64,000 bases of DNA from Streptomyces sp. col6 (GTDB taxonomy: Bacteria; Actinomycetota; Actinomycetes; Streptomycetales; Streptomycetaceae): positions 1,484,807 to 1,548,806 of the forward strand of contig NZ_RDBL01000006.1 in the NCBI RefSeq assembly GCF_008042035.1, in the 5' to 3' direction. Shown here one piece after another: positions 34,634 through 44,497 of the stretch. Numbering within the stretch: the stretch's first letter is position 1; the number at the start of each line of letters is the position of its first letter. The translations under genes and the position numbers were made by a program. Below the pieces are notes generated by a model. It was given only the letters and a program-made list of their open reading frames with translations. It ran no database searches and was not told the origin of the DNA.

Positions 34634-35443
34634 ATGCCGACAACCGACTCCGTACCTCCCCGTGTGCTCACCGTCGCCGGATCCGACTCCGGCGGCGGTG
34701 CGGGCATCCAGGCCGACCTCAAGACGATGCTGGCGCTCGGCACGCACGGAATGAGCGTGCTGACCGCCGTCACCGCGCAGAACTCCCTCGGCGTCCAGGG
34801 ATCCTGGGAACTGCCCGCCGAAGCGGTCCGCGCCCAGTACCGCAGCGTCGTCGACGACATAGGCGTCGACGCGGTCAAGACCGGGATGCTCGCGTCCGCG
34901 CCCCTCGTGGAGACCGTCGCGGAACTCCTGGCGGGGACCGGGGCGCCCGTCGTCGTCGACCCGGTCGGCGTCTCCAAGCACGGCGACCCGCTCCTGGCCG
35001 CCGACGCCCTGGAATCGGTCCGCACGAAGCTGCTGCCCGTGGCGACCGTGGCGACCCCGAACCTCGACGAGGTGGCACAGCTCACGGGGATCACCGTCAC
35101 CGACGAGGCCGGGATGCTCCGGGCCGCCGCCGCACTGCTCGGATTCGGGCCCCGCTGGGTCGTGGTCAAGGGCGGCCACCTGCCCGGCGAGCCCGTCGAC
35201 CTGCTCACCGACGGCAGCGAGGAGCACTGGCTGCGCGCCCCCCGTCACGACAACCGCCACACCCACGGCACCGGCTGCACCCTCGCCTCGGCCATCGCGA
35301 GCCACCTGGCGCTCGGCGCCGAGGTGCCGGCGGCGGTCCGGGCCGCGAAGGCGTACGTCACCGGGGCGATCGAGGCGGGCTTCGCGCTGGGCACGGGCAT
35401 CGGCCCGGTCCGCCACGGCTGGCGGCTGCGCGACGCGGGCTGA
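34634..35443 (+). CDS. thiD: Hydroxymethylpyrimidine/phosphomethylpyrimidine kinase
   Basis: 269 residues from ATG 34634; a TTG three codons earlier is possible but lies inside the TAGATT box. It phosphorylates HMP and HMP-P for thiamine synthesis. Ribokinase-like motifs are present: [18 protein letters not shown] near 16-33, [10 protein letters not shown] near 143, and [17 protein letters not shown] near 207-223 with the catalytic Cys/Asp region. The length is normal. It converges on rpmB with a shared terminator. Confidence 0.94.
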   Translation: MPTTDSVPPRVLTVAGSDSGGGAGIQADLKTMLALGTHGMSVLTAVTAQNSLGVQGSWELPAEAVRAQYRSVVDDIGVDAVKTGMLASAPLVETVAELLAGTGAPVVVDPVGVSKHGDPLLAADALESVRTKLLPVATVATPNLDEVAQLTGITVTDEAGMLRAAAALLGFGPRWVVVKGGHLPGEPVDLLTDGSEEHWLRAPRHDNRHTHGTGCTLASAIASHLALGAEVPAAVRAAKAYVTGAIEAGFALGTGIGPVRHGWRLRDAG

Positions 35444-35507
35444 CCGCACGGCCCGGCCGGGGAGCGGGCGACCGCCCCCGGCGTCCGGGCCCCCGTCCGG
35501 GCACAGC

Positions 35508-35541
35508 AAAAAGCCGGTCCACCGAGATGGACCGGCTTTTT
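35508..35541. terminator. Bidirectional terminator between thiD and rpmB
   Basis: Perfect 14-bp arms (AAAAAGCCGGTCCA and complement) with a 6-nt loop; A-run on one side and T-run on the other, so it is a classical intrinsic terminator in both directions. Confidence 0.95.
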
Positions 35542-35575
35542 GGGCAACCGGTAGGGCTGCGCTACGACGGGAACG

Positions 35576-35761
35576 TCAGCGCGCGACCTTGCCGGCCTTG
35601 ATGCACGAGGTGCAGACGTTGAGCCGCTTCGGCGTCCGACCGACCACGGCACGCACGCGCTGGATGTTGGGGTTCCAGCGTCGGGACGTACGGCGGTGCG
35701 AGTGCGAAATGCTGTTGCCGAAGCTCGGCCCCTTGCCGCAAACGTCGCAGTTGGCAGCCAC
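35576..35761 (-). CDS. rpmB: 50S ribosomal protein L28
   Basis: 61 residues from ATG 35761, with GGAGTGA upstream. The sequence is a canonical L28 with [21 protein letters not shown] and [17 protein letters not shown]. Four cysteines in two CxxC pairs (5, 8 and near 50, 53) mark the zinc-binding C+ form; streptomycetes often hold a second, cysteine-free paralogue induced by zinc starvation, not seen here. It is transcribed alone and followed by the bidirectional terminator. Confidence 0.96.
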   Translation of the reverse strand: MAANCDVCGKGPSFGNSISHSHRRTSRRWNPNIQRVRAVVGRTPKRLNVCTSCIKAGKVAR

Positions 35762-35972
35762 GGGTCACTCCAAAGACTTCAGGTGCACTTACAGTGAATT
35801 CCGGTACGCCGGATTCAAGGACTGAAGTGGCGGTACCGGGGGAATGTCCCGACTCTCGTCGGGCAACCGAAGCAGCATACAACGCCTGCTCCGGAGATAC
35901 GAAACTACCATGGCTTCCACCCCCGCCCGCCCCGCCCCCGGACGTATGTGACCGGCCCGCCGCCCGCCAGGG

Positions 35973-38882
35973 CTACGCCGCGCCGGTCACATACGCCCGC
36001 ACCGACTCCGCCTCCGCCCGCCGCGCGTCCGCCGTCTCGTCCGTCCCCTCCGGCACCCCCTCGTACGCGTCGAGCACCGAACGCGCCCGCGACAACGCCC
36101 CCGGCCCCCGCCCGAGGTCCGCCTCCAGCCACGCGCCCATCAGCATCGCGGCCGTGCCGAGGGCGAGATGGCCGGCCTCGCGGAACGTCTCCGCCGCCCG
36201 GTCCGCGTACCCGAGCGCCTCCTCGTACGCCACCCGCACCGGCTCGTCCGCCGCCTCGCCCGGCTCGCCCTCGCAGGCCTGGACGATCAGGTCGGCCGTC
36301 TGCCGGTACGTGCTCGCCAGCTCCGCGCCCAGCTCCGGACGCGCCGCGCACTCCCGCTCCGCCTCGGCCATGAACGTCCGGGCCTCGGGCAGCCGTTCCT
36401 CCCGCAGCGCGATCCAGGCCCGTACGCGCAGCGTCCGTACCAGACCCGACGTCTCGTCCAGCGAGCGCCACAGCTCCCCGGCCCGTGCGTAGGCCCGCTC
36501 GGCCTCCGCGTTCAGTTCGGCCCGGTACAGGGCCTCACCGGCGAGCTGGGCGAGCATCGCGTGATCGTGCTGCTCCGGCCACTCGCGCGCGAGGTCCGCC
36601 GCCCGCAGCCGGTGCTCCGCCGCGGCCCTCGGCTCGTCGAGCGCCATCAGCCCGTCGCCGAGCCACCACAGCGTCTGGACGAGCATGCCGTCGCCGTGGT
36701 GCTCGGCCGAGATGTCGGGCAGGACGGCCTCCAGCACGGCCGCCGCCTCCGCCGCCCGGCCCAGCCGCAGCAGCCAGCCGCCGAGCTGGTGCCGGGCGTA
36801 GACGCCCAGCGTGTCGCCCTCGCCGGACTCGTCCGCCCAGTGCGAGGCGTCCAGGCCCCGGTCCGCCGCCTCGGCCAGCTGCCCGGTCGCCGCCAGCACC
36901 TCGGCCAGCCGCAGATGCAGCCGGGCCAGCCCCGACGGGCCGACGAACGACTCCCCGTGCTCCAGCGCCGCCCGCGCGGCCCGCTCCGCCGTCGCGAAAT
37001 CCTCCAGACCGGCCGCGATCCGCGCCGTCCCGGACTCGTACTCCACCGCCGCCCAGGGCAGCCCGGCCTCGTACACCTCGGCACAGGCCCGCTCGTACAG
37101 CCCGAGGGCGGCCGGGCCGTCGCCCCGGTGCGCGGCGACGTCCCCGAGGAAGGCCAGCGCCTCGGCGGTCCGGGTGGCGATCCGGTCCTCGCCGCACCGG
37201 GGCTCGGTGAACGCCAGCACCTCGCGGGCCGCCTCTTCGAGGTCCGCGAGGGCGGCCTCATGACCCTTCTCGTCCTGGGCCCGCAGCATCCGCTGTTCGG
37301 TGATCCGGGCCCGGCAGACCAGGACCCCGGACGCCTGCCGGGCGGTGGCCCCGCCGTCGGCGTGCAGCGCGAGGCCCTGCTCCACGAGCGGCGCGATCAG
37401 GGCCGCGGCCTCATCGGTCTCCCCGTCCAGCGACCGTGCGAACGCGCTCCTGGCCCGCGCCGCGACGGCCTCGCCCGCGTCGCCCCCGGCCTCGTACAGC
37501 CCGGCCGCCCTCGCGAACGCCTCCGCGGCCTCGGCGGGCGGCAGACTGCCGTCCATCGCGAGGTGGTCCTCCAGGTTCGCCCGGTCCAGCGGCGCGAGCT
37601 CCGTCCCCTCGTCCGCCGCCCGCTCGGCCACCGCCCGCCAGGCGTCGCGGGCCCCGGGCCGCTGGGCCTCGGACAGCCGGTACGCCTCCGCGAGCAGCGC
37701 GGCCAGGTCCGGCGCCTCCGCCTCGGGGGCCACGGCCGCCGGACGTACGGGGGCGGGCGCCGCGCTCACCGGCCGCACCGCCCGTACACCCAGCGGCAGC
37801 CGGTCGAGCAGCGGAACCCGGGCCAGGCGTTCGCGCACCTCCTGGCTCACGTACGCGTTGCCGTTGCGCTCGTCGAAGCGGGCGGCCAGGGCGAAGGCCT
37901 GGGTCCGGGCCTCGGCGGCCAGCGCCGCGGCCGTCCACTCCGTGCCGGCCGGGCCGGGCACGGACTGCCCGCCGTGGCCGAGCGCGACGAGCCGGTCCAT
38001 CAGCAGAGCGGTCACGGTCAGGAAGCTCATCAGGCTGCCCGGGTTCCCGCTGTCGGTGAAGTACGCCGGCCGCTCCGCCAGGATCTCCAGACCCCGGGCC
38101 TCGTTACCGGTCAGCGCGCAGAACTCGATGTGCAGGGCGGCCGAGTAGCGCATGCTCTCCATCGGCCGGACCATCCGGTACCCGCGCAGATGATGCGCCC
38201 GCGCCTGCTCCGCGCGGCCCGTCCGCAGCAGCGGCAGCAGGGAGCCCGCCAGCACGGCGTGCGGCTCGTGCGCACAGACGTGCTCGCCCTCCAGCACCGG
38301 CGCCCAGGTCTTCAGCGCCTCCTCGTCCCGGCCGTTCCATACGTGCCAGGAACCCTGCCCGTGCAGCTCGCAGGCGTGGCAGTTGGCCATCCGGTCCCGG
38401 TCGGCGGCCAGCCAGGCGGTGAACGCCCGCTCGCCCCGCTCCCGGTCGCCCAGGTGCCGGGCGATCTCCAGCTCGCCCTGGCGCACGGCCCGCTCCGAGT
38501 GGCCGGCGAGCCGGTAGCGGTGCGCCATCTCCGCCTGCCACTTCTCGATCGAGGCGAGCGGGATGTGCGGCTGGTCGGTCATCGAGCTGGAGACCCACTT
38601 GAACATCCAGAACAGATGGTGGGTCATGAAGTCGCTGAACTCGCCCGGCTGTTCCTCCCACATGCGCAGCAGCCGCGCGAAGGGGACGAACATCTTGTCC
38701 TTCTCGGAGCTGTAGTTGTAGACCTGCAGCTGATGGACGAGGGCCTCGATCAGCAGCCCGGTGTCCCCGGTCTGCTCCGCCTCGGTCAGCAGCCGCTCCG
38801 AGCGGGCGTTGCGCGCGGGCCCCTCCGGCTCGTCCTGGTTCTCCCGCAGGGCCTGGCGGATCGTCGCGGCGTCGGCGCTCAT
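35973..38882 (-). CDS. Large TPR-repeat protein paired with HSP90-family gene
   Basis: 969 residues from ATG 38882, which overlaps the HSP90 stop by 4 nt (ATGA). The long frame upstream of this ATG is antisense-type shadow. The protein is entirely helical and built of tetratricopeptide-like repeats from about residue 20 to the end (for example NLEDHLAMDGSLPPAEAAEAF, ADRGLDASHWADESGEGD). A cluster of His/Cys (NCHACELHGQGSWHVW near 162) stands out in the N-terminal third. No enzyme domain, signal or membrane helix is visible. Strict coupling to an HSP90-family chaperone suggests that it is a cochaperone or client-recruiting scaffold, as TPR proteins are for eukaryotic Hsp90; this is inference. 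Confidence 0.85.
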   Translation of the reverse strand: MSADAATIRQALRENQDEPEGPARNARSERLLTEAEQTGDTGLLIEALVHQLQVYNYSSEKDKMFVPFARLLRMWEEQPGEFSDFMTHHLFWMFKWVSSSMTDQPHIPLASIEKWQAEMAHRYRLAGHSERAVRQGELEIARHLGDRERGERAFTAWLAADRDRMANCHACELHGQGSWHVWNGRDEEALKTWAPVLEGEHVCAHEPHAVLAGSLLPLLRTGRAEQARAHHLRGYRMVRPMESMRYSAALHIEFCALTGNEARGLEILAERPAYFTDSGNPGSLMSFLTVTALLMDRLVALGHGGQSVPGPAGTEWTAAALAAEARTQAFALAARFDERNGNAYVSQEVRERLARVPLLDRLPLGVRAVRPVSAAPAPVRPAAVAPEAEAPDLAALLAEAYRLSEAQRPGARDAWRAVAERAADEGTELAPLDRANLEDHLAMDGSLPPAEAAEAFARAAGLYEAGGDAGEAVAARARSAFARSLDGETDEAAALIAPLVEQGLALHADGGATARQASGVLVCRARITEQRMLRAQDEKGHEAALADLEEAAREVLAFTEPRCGEDRIATRTAEALAFLGDVAAHRGDGPAALGLYERACAEVYEAGLPWAAVEYESGTARIAAGLEDFATAERAARAALEHGESFVGPSGLARLHLRLAEVLAATGQLAEAADRGLDASHWADESGEGDTLGVYARHQLGGWLLRLGRAAEAAAVLEAVLPDISAEHHGDGMLVQTLWWLGDGLMALDEPRAAAEHRLRAADLAREWPEQHDHAMLAQLAGEALYRAELNAEAERAYARAGELWRSLDETSGLVRTLRVRAWIALREERLPEARTFMAEAERECAARPELGAELASTYRQTADLIVQACEGEPGEAADEPVRVAYEEALGYADRAAETFREAGHLALGTAAMLMGAWLEADLGRGPGALSRARSVLDAYEGVPEGTDETADARRAEAESVRAYVTGAA

Positions 38883-40780
38883 CGGCCGTCCTCCTCGGGG
38901 TTCACGGGCGGGGTACGGTCGGTGCCGGGCGGTGCGGACGGCGGTGCGGACGGCGGTGCGGCCGGGGGCGCGGCCCACTCCAGGAGCCCCAGGAACGCGC
39001 GGTTCAGCAGCGCCGAGTCGGCGGGCCGCAGTGGCCGCTGGGCCATCAGCAGCGCCTGCCCGTACAGCGCCTCCGTCGCGGTGGCGGCCAGCTCGGGGGT
39101 GTCCAGCGCACCGATGCGGCGGATCAGCGGGTTGAGCTGGTTCAGGACCAGCCGGGCGCGCGGCGCGCTGCCGCGCAACGAGCCCAGGATGCCCGCCCAC
39201 AGGTCGTCCGCCTGCTCCTCGGCCTCCGCCCTGGCCTGCTCGTGGCGGACCGACCGGTCGTCCAGGTGCAGCGCGGGCGTGGTCACCGGGTGGTAGGCGC
39301 GCAGCACCACGTCGCAGCCCAGCGCGTCGAGCCGGGCGCGCGCCGCCGCGAGGAACGGGCCGAGCGCCAGCTCCTCGCGCGGGTCCGCGGCGTCCAGATG
39401 CGCGGTCACCGTGTCCGCGTCCAGCTCCGCGACCACCGTCCCCGGCCGGGCCGCGGGCAGCCGCTCGACCAGCTCGGTGTCGTACGTGTAGCCGCCGTTG
39501 ACCACCCCGATGCCCTGCGCGGACGCGATCGGCGCGACCTGCCGGAACTCCTCCACGGACCGGGTGAAGTGCACGACGGGGTGACGCCGGGCGAACTCCT
39601 CCAGCGACAGCCGCCCGTCCGTCGTCTCGAACGGCAGCCACGGCAGCATCGTGCGCCACATCGCGTCGTCGTGCCGGGCCAGCGACTTCACGCCCAGGTG
39701 GTGCACCGCCAGGAACTGCGCCAGCCGCTCCGGATCGCCCGCCGCGAGCCCTGTCAGCCACTCCCTGATCCGGTCGCCGAGCGCGTCGCGTACGGCGGCC
39801 AGCGTCTCGTCCGCGTACAGCGCCTCCCGCGAGGCCGTGGGCCGCAGGCTGTCCGTGTCGATCACGCACCGCACGAAGAACGCCCACTCGGGCAGCAGTT
39901 CCTCCGCCCGGTCCGTCAGCAGCATGCCCTTGAGATGGACCCGGTGGCCCGCCCGCTGCGCCGGGCTGACCGCAGACGGCAGGACGTGCGCCACCCCGCG
40001 TATCCCGGCGAGCGGCAGCGCGAGGTCGATCGTGTCGAGCGGGGTGAAGCCGAACTGCTCGTGGCAGTGGCGCGCCAGCGCCACCCGCCGCGCGGCCGGG
40101 CTCGGATACGCCCGGTCCCACGGGGCCGGCAGCGAGGTGACGGCCGCCTCGCCGACCCGGACGTCGTACGGCAGCAACGAACCGAAGTCACGGGCCAGCG
40201 ACAGCACCCGCTCCTCCTCCAGCCACTCGGCGCTCCCCGGCCGGGCCGTCAGATGCACGGTGGTCCCGGGCTCCGGGCGCGCGCTGTCGGGCAGCGTACG
40301 GACGGTGTACGAACCGTCGTCCCGCGCGCACCACTCCACGGGCGGCTGTCCGGGCGTCCGGGCGGACCGGCTCACCACCCGGATCTCGGCCGCCACCACG
40401 AAGCACGCCAGCAGCCCGATCCCGAACTGGCCGAGGAACCCGGCGCGTGCCGATGCGAGGCCGTCGGCTCCGTCCCGCTTGGAGCTGCGGCCGATCGTGG
40501 CGAGGAGGTTGTGCACATCGGCCTCGGTCAGACCGATGCCGCTGTCCTCCACTCGCAGCCGGCCGTCCTCCACGGACAGCCGCACCAGCGCGGGCGCGTC
40601 CGGCTGTTCGGCCCGGCGGGCGGTGATGGCGTCGACGGCGTTCTGCAGCAGCTCGCGCAGATAGACGCGCGGCGAGGAGTAGAGGTGGTGGGAGAGGAGG
40701 TCGACCAGTCCGCGCAGATCCACCTGGAAGGTGTGCGGTTCCCTGGCGGCGGGGTCGGGTGCTGAAGTCTCAGATGTCAT
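38879..40780 (-). CDS. HSP90-family (HtpG-like) ATPase
   Basis: 633 residues, close to HtpG (~624). The N-terminal GHKL ATP site is intact: YLRELLQNAVDAI near 40-52, VEDSGIGLTEADVH near 76-89 and GQFGIGLLACFVVAAE near 112-127. The middle domain keeps an arginine-containing RPTASREALYADETL near 318. The C-terminal third diverges from HtpG and ends in a Pro/Ala-rich tail. It is closer to a distinct actinobacterial HSP90-like group than to housekeeping HtpG. It forms a two-gene operon with the TPR protein, between rpmB and recG, where other streptomycetes usually have a DAK2-domain gene. Its clients are unknown. Confidence 0.88.
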   Translation of the reverse strand: MTSETSAPDPAAREPHTFQVDLRGLVDLLSHHLYSSPRVYLRELLQNAVDAITARRAEQPDAPALVRLSVEDGRLRVEDSGIGLTEADVHNLLATIGRSSKRDGADGLASARAGFLGQFGIGLLACFVVAAEIRVVSRSARTPGQPPVEWCARDDGSYTVRTLPDSARPEPGTTVHLTARPGSAEWLEEERVLSLARDFGSLLPYDVRVGEAAVTSLPAPWDRAYPSPAARRVALARHCHEQFGFTPLDTIDLALPLAGIRGVAHVLPSAVSPAQRAGHRVHLKGMLLTDRAEELLPEWAFFVRCVIDTDSLRPTASREALYADETLAAVRDALGDRIREWLTGLAAGDPERLAQFLAVHHLGVKSLARHDDAMWRTMLPWLPFETTDGRLSLEEFARRHPVVHFTRSVEEFRQVAPIASAQGIGVVNGGYTYDTELVERLPAARPGTVVAELDADTVTAHLDAADPREELALGPFLAAARARLDALGCDVVLRAYHPVTTPALHLDDRSVRHEQARAEAEEQADDLWAGILGSLRGSAPRARLVLNQLNPLIRRIGALDTPELAATATEALYGQALLMAQRPLRPADSALLNRAFLGLLEWAAPPAAPPSAPPSAPPGTDRTPPVNPEEDGR

Positions 40781-40950
40781 CGTCGCAGCGCCGGTGGGGG
40801 GTCTTGCGACAGCGCGGGTCGGGCGATCCCGGGAGGTGATCGCGGAGGGGAGGCGTGGGGAGCCGATCCTAGGGTCGCATCACGATTCCCACCAGGAGTT
40901 TCCGGGGTCCGGCGGCGCCCGGCGGACAACTGTCACTGCCGTGGTGTGCA

Positions 40951-43179
40951 ATGGATCGCGTGTCTGCGTTCGACGAACCCCTGAAGAAGCTGCTCGGCGG
41001 TCCCACCGCGAAGGTGATGGCCGAGCACCTCGACCTGCACACGGTCGGTGATCTCCTGCATCACTACCCGCGCCGGTACGAGGAGCGCGGCCGGCTCACG
41101 GCGCTGACCGACCTCCCGCTCGACGAGCACGTCACCGTCGTCGCCCAGGTCGCCGACGCCCGCGTGCTCACGTTCAACGGCGGACGCGGCAAGCGCCTCG
41201 AAGTGACCCTCACCGACGGCCACGGCAGGCTCCAGCTCGTCTTCTTCGGCCACGGCGTCCACAAACCGCACAAGGACCTGCTGCCCGGCCGGCGCGCCAT
41301 GTTCGCCGGCAAGGTCTCCGTCTTCAACCGGAAGATGCAGCTCGCCCACCCGACCTACCAGCTGCTCGACGCCGCGGACACCGACGAGGCGAGCGAGGCC
41401 GTCGACGCCTTCGCGGGCAAGCTGCTGCCGATCTACCCCGCCTGCAAGCAGCTCGACTCCTGGCGGATCGCCAAGGCGGTCGACGCGGTGCTGCCCAGCG
41501 CCCAGGAGGCCGTCGATCCCCTGCCCGAGGCCCTGCGCGAGGGCCGCGGTTTCACCTCGCTGCCCGAGGCCCTGCTGAAGATCCACCGCCCGGCCACCAA
41601 GGCCGACGTGGCGGCGGCCCGCGACCGGCTCAAGTGGGACGAGGCCTTCGTCCTCCAGGTCGCCCTGGCCCGCCGCAGGTACGCCGACACCCAGCTCCCG
41701 GCCGTCGCCCGCAGGCCCGCCCCGGGCGGTCTCCTCGACGCGTTCGACGCGAAGCTGCCGTTCACGCTCACCGACGGCCAGCAGAAGGTCTCCAAGGAGA
41801 TCTTCGACGACCTCGCCACCGAGCACCCGATGCACCGCCTCCTCCAGGGCGAAGTCGGTTCCGGGAAGACCATGGTGGCCCTGCGCGCCATGCTCGCCGT
41901 GGTCGACGCGGGCGGCCAGGCCGCCATGCTCGCGCCCACCGAGGTCCTCGCCCAGCAGCACCACCGCTCCATCACCGAGATGATGGGGGAGCTGGCCGAG
42001 GGCGGCATGCTCGGTGGGTCCGACCAGGGCACCAAGGTCGTCCTGCTCACCGGGTCCATGGGCACCGCCGCCCGCCGGCAGGCCCTGCTCGACCTGGTCA
42101 CCGGTGAGGCCGGCGTCGTCATCGGGACGCACGCCCTGATCGAGGACAAGGTCAAGTTCCACGACCTGGGCCTGGTCGTCGTGGACGAGCAGCACCGCTT
42201 CGGGGTCGAGCAGCGCGACGCCCTCAGGTCGAAGGCGAACTCCCAGGGGGAAAAGAGGTCGCCGCACCTGCTCGTCATGACCGCCACCCCCATCCCGCGC
42301 ACGGTCGCCATGACCGTCTTCGGCGACCTGGAGACCTCCGTCCTCGACCAGCTCCCGGCCGGCCGCTCGCCCATCGCCAGCCACGTCGTCCCCGCCAAGG
42401 ACAAGCCGCACTTCCTCAGCCGCGCCTGGGAACGGGTCCGCGAGGAGGTGGAGAACGGCCACCAGGCGTACGTCGTCTGCCCCCGCATCGGGGACGACGA
42501 GGACGACCCCGGCAAGAAGAAGGGGAAGAAGAAGACCGCCGAGGAGGAGGCGACGGCCGACAAGCGCCCGCCTCTCGCCGTCCTGGAGATCGCCGAACAG
42601 CTCGCCAAGGGCCCCCTGAACGGTCTGCGTGTCGAGGTGCTGCACGGCAGGATGCAGCCCGACGACAAGGACGACGTGATGCGCCGCTTCGCCGCCGGCG
42701 ACGTGGACGTCCTGGTCGCCACCACCGTCATCGAGGTCGGCGTCAACGTCCCCAACGCCACCGCCATGGTCATCATGGACGCCGACCGCTTCGGCGTCTC
42801 CCAGCTGCACCAGCTGCGCGGCCGGGTCGGCCGTGGTTCCGCCCCCGGCCTCTGCCTGCTCGTCACCGAGGCCCACGAGGCGAGCCCCGCCCGCGCCCGC
42901 CTCGGCGCCGTCGCCGCCACGCTGGACGGCTTCGAGCTCTCCCGTATCGACCTCGAACAGCGCCGCGAGGGCGATGTGCTCGGCCAGGCCCAGTCCGGGG
43001 TCCGCTCCTCGCTGCGGGTCCTGAACGTCATCGACGACGAGGAGGTCATCGCCGCCGCCCGCCAGGAGGCCGTCGCCGTCGTCGCCGCCGACCCCGAGCT
43101 GGAACACCTGCCCGAGCTGCGCACCGCCCTGGACGCCCTGCTCGACAAGGAGCGCGAGGAGTACCTGGACAAGGGATGA
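40951..43179 (+). CDS. recG: ATP-dependent DNA helicase RecG
   Basis: 742 residues from ATG 40951. RecG reverses stalled forks and processes Holliday junctions. A wedge/OB domain fills the first ~250 residues ([21 protein letters not shown]). The helicase motor has Walker [11 protein letters not shown] near 300, [10 protein letters not shown] near 411 (DEQH box), TATPIPRT near 447 and QLRGRVGRG near 625. A Lys/Asp/Glu-rich insert occupies about 515-540 ([20 protein letters not shown]), which the E. coli protein lacks. rsmD lies 117 nt downstream. Confidence 0.95.
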   Translation: MDRVSAFDEPLKKLLGGPTAKVMAEHLDLHTVGDLLHHYPRRYEERGRLTALTDLPLDEHVTVVAQVADARVLTFNGGRGKRLEVTLTDGHGRLQLVFFGHGVHKPHKDLLPGRRAMFAGKVSVFNRKMQLAHPTYQLLDAADTDEASEAVDAFAGKLLPIYPACKQLDSWRIAKAVDAVLPSAQEAVDPLPEALREGRGFTSLPEALLKIHRPATKADVAAARDRLKWDEAFVLQVALARRRYADTQLPAVARRPAPGGLLDAFDAKLPFTLTDGQQKVSKEIFDDLATEHPMHRLLQGEVGSGKTMVALRAMLAVVDAGGQAAMLAPTEVLAQQHHRSITEMMGELAEGGMLGGSDQGTKVVLLTGSMGTAARRQALLDLVTGEAGVVIGTHALIEDKVKFHDLGLVVVDEQHRFGVEQRDALRSKANSQGEKRSPHLLVMTATPIPRTVAMTVFGDLETSVLDQLPAGRSPIASHVVPAKDKPHFLSRAWERVREEVENGHQAYVVCPRIGDDEDDPGKKKGKKKTAEEEATADKRPPLAVLEIAEQLAKGPLNGLRVEVLHGRMQPDDKDDVMRRFAAGDVDVLVATTVIEVGVNVPNATAMVIMDADRFGVSQLHQLRGRVGRGSAPGLCLLVTEAHEASPARARLGAVAATLDGFELSRIDLEQRREGDVLGQAQSGVRSSLRVLNVIDDEEVIAAARQEAVAVVAADPELEHLPELRTALDALLDKEREEYLDKG

Positions 43180-43296
43180 GCCGGCCGGGCCGCCCGCGCC
43201 CGCCCCGGGGAGCCCGGCCCTCCCCGACGCCATATCGTGGGAGGTACGGCGCTTACGGCACCCCGCGCGCCGCCCCGACCCGAGGACCAGTCACCC

Positions 43297-43881
43297 ATGA
43301 CCCGCGTGATCGCAGGCGTGGCCGGCGGACGCCGCCTGGCCGTCCCGCCCGGCACCGGCACCCGGCCCACATCCGACCGCGCGCGCGAGGGCCTGTTCTC
43401 CACCTGGCAGGCGCTCCTCGGCACCCTGGACGGCATCCGCGTCGCCGACCTCTACGCCGGATCCGGCGCCGTCGGCCTCGAAGCGCTGTCCCGGGGCGCG
43501 GCCCACGCCCTGCTCGTGGAGGCCGAGGCCAAGGCCCTGCGCACCGTCAAGGACAACGCCCGCACCCTCGGCCTGCCCGGCGCCGAGGTCCGTGGCGGCA
43601 AAGCCGAACAGATCGTGACAGGTCCGGCGCCGGCCGAGCCGTACGACGTGGTCTTCCTGGACCCGCCGTACGCCGTCACCGACGACGATCTTGCCGAGAT
43701 ACTGCTCACACTCCGTGCCCAGGGGTGGCTCACGGACGAAGCACTCGTCACCGTGGAACGCAGCACCAGAGGCGGAGAATTCAGCTGGCCCAAGGGTTTC
43801 GAGCCATTGCGGGCCCGTCGCTACGGCGAGGGAACGCTTTGGTACGGTCGCGCCGCCGCTACGTGCGAAGACGCACGATGA
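43297..43881 (+). CDS. rsmD: 16S rRNA (guanine966-N2)-methyltransferase
   Basis: 194 residues from ATG 43297, with GAGGACC upstream. Motif I of the SAM fold is [18 protein letters not shown] near 50-67, and the catalytic VFLDPPYA near 120-127 has DPPY in place of NPPY, as usual for RsmD. The N-terminal [12 protein letters not shown] is the RNA-recognition start. It methylates G966 of 16S rRNA. It precedes coaD, an arrangement conserved across most bacteria. Confidence 0.93.
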   Translation: MTRVIAGVAGGRRLAVPPGTGTRPTSDRAREGLFSTWQALLGTLDGIRVADLYAGSGAVGLEALSRGAAHALLVEAEAKALRTVKDNARTLGLPGAEVRGGKAEQIVTGPAPAEPYDVVFLDPPYAVTDDDLAEILLTLRAQGWLTDEALVTVERSTRGGEFSWPKGFEPLRARRYGEGTLWYGRAAATCEDAR

Positions 43882-43907
43882 CCGGACCGGAGAGCGAGGG
43901 AATCAAG

Positions 43908-44387
43908 TTGCGCCGCGCCGTATGCCCGGGGTCGTTCGACCCCATCACCAACGGACATCTCGACATCATCGGCCGAGCCTCGAAGCTGTACGACGTCGTG
44001 CACGTCGCGGTGATGATCAACCAGTCCAAGAAGGGCCTGTTCACGGTCGACGAGCGGATCGACCTCATCCGCCAGGTCACCGCCGAGTTCGGCAACGTCG
44101 AGGTCGAGGCCTTCCACGGCCTCCTCGTCGACTTCTGCAAGCAGCGCGACATCCCGGCGATCGTGAAGGGCCTGCGGGCCGTCAGCGACTTCGACTACGA
44201 ACTCCAGATGGCCCAGATGAACAACGGGCTCTCCGGCGTCGAAACGCTCTTCGTGCCGACCAACCCCACCTACAGCTTCCTGTCGTCCTCCCTGGTCAAG
44301 GAGGTCGCGACCTGGGGCGGCGACGTCTCCCACCTGCTGCCGCCGGTGGTCCAGGAGGCCCTGGCCGAACGCCTCGCGCAGTCCTGA
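43908..44387 (+). CDS. coaD: Phosphopantetheine adenylyltransferase
   Basis: 159 residues if started at TTG 43908, which is preceded by GAGGGAA at good spacing and gives the standard [12 protein letters not shown] start. An in-frame ATG at 43878, overlapping the rsmD stop, would add ten residues. The enzyme makes dephospho-CoA, the fourth step of CoA synthesis. [14 protein letters not shown] carries the TxGH nucleotidyltransferase motif, [15 protein letters not shown] lies near 85-99 and [13 protein letters not shown] near 120-132. All family motifs are intact. Confidence 0.95.
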   Translation: MRRAVCPGSFDPITNGHLDIIGRASKLYDVVHVAVMINQSKKGLFTVDERIDLIRQVTAEFGNVEVEAFHGLLVDFCKQRDIPAIVKGLRAVSDFDYELQMAQMNNGLSGVETLFVPTNPTYSFLSSSLVKEVATWGGDVSHLLPPVVQEALAERLAQS

Positions 44388-44446
44388 GCCACTGACTGCA
44401 CGTCAGCCCTGCGCACCGCAGGTGTCGGACGGGAGCCGACTGGCCG

Positions 44447-44452
44447 TACAGT
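44447..44452 (+). promoter_or_regulatory. Candidate -10 box (TACAGT) of the DivIVA-like gene
   Basis: TACAGT lies 45 nt before the GTG start at 44498, with GAGAGTGG as ribosome-binding site between them. The -35 is weak. Confidence 0.35.
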
Positions 44453-44497
44453 CGTCCCGTCCGTCTCCAACCGGCAGTAGAGAGTGGCGAGCACACG

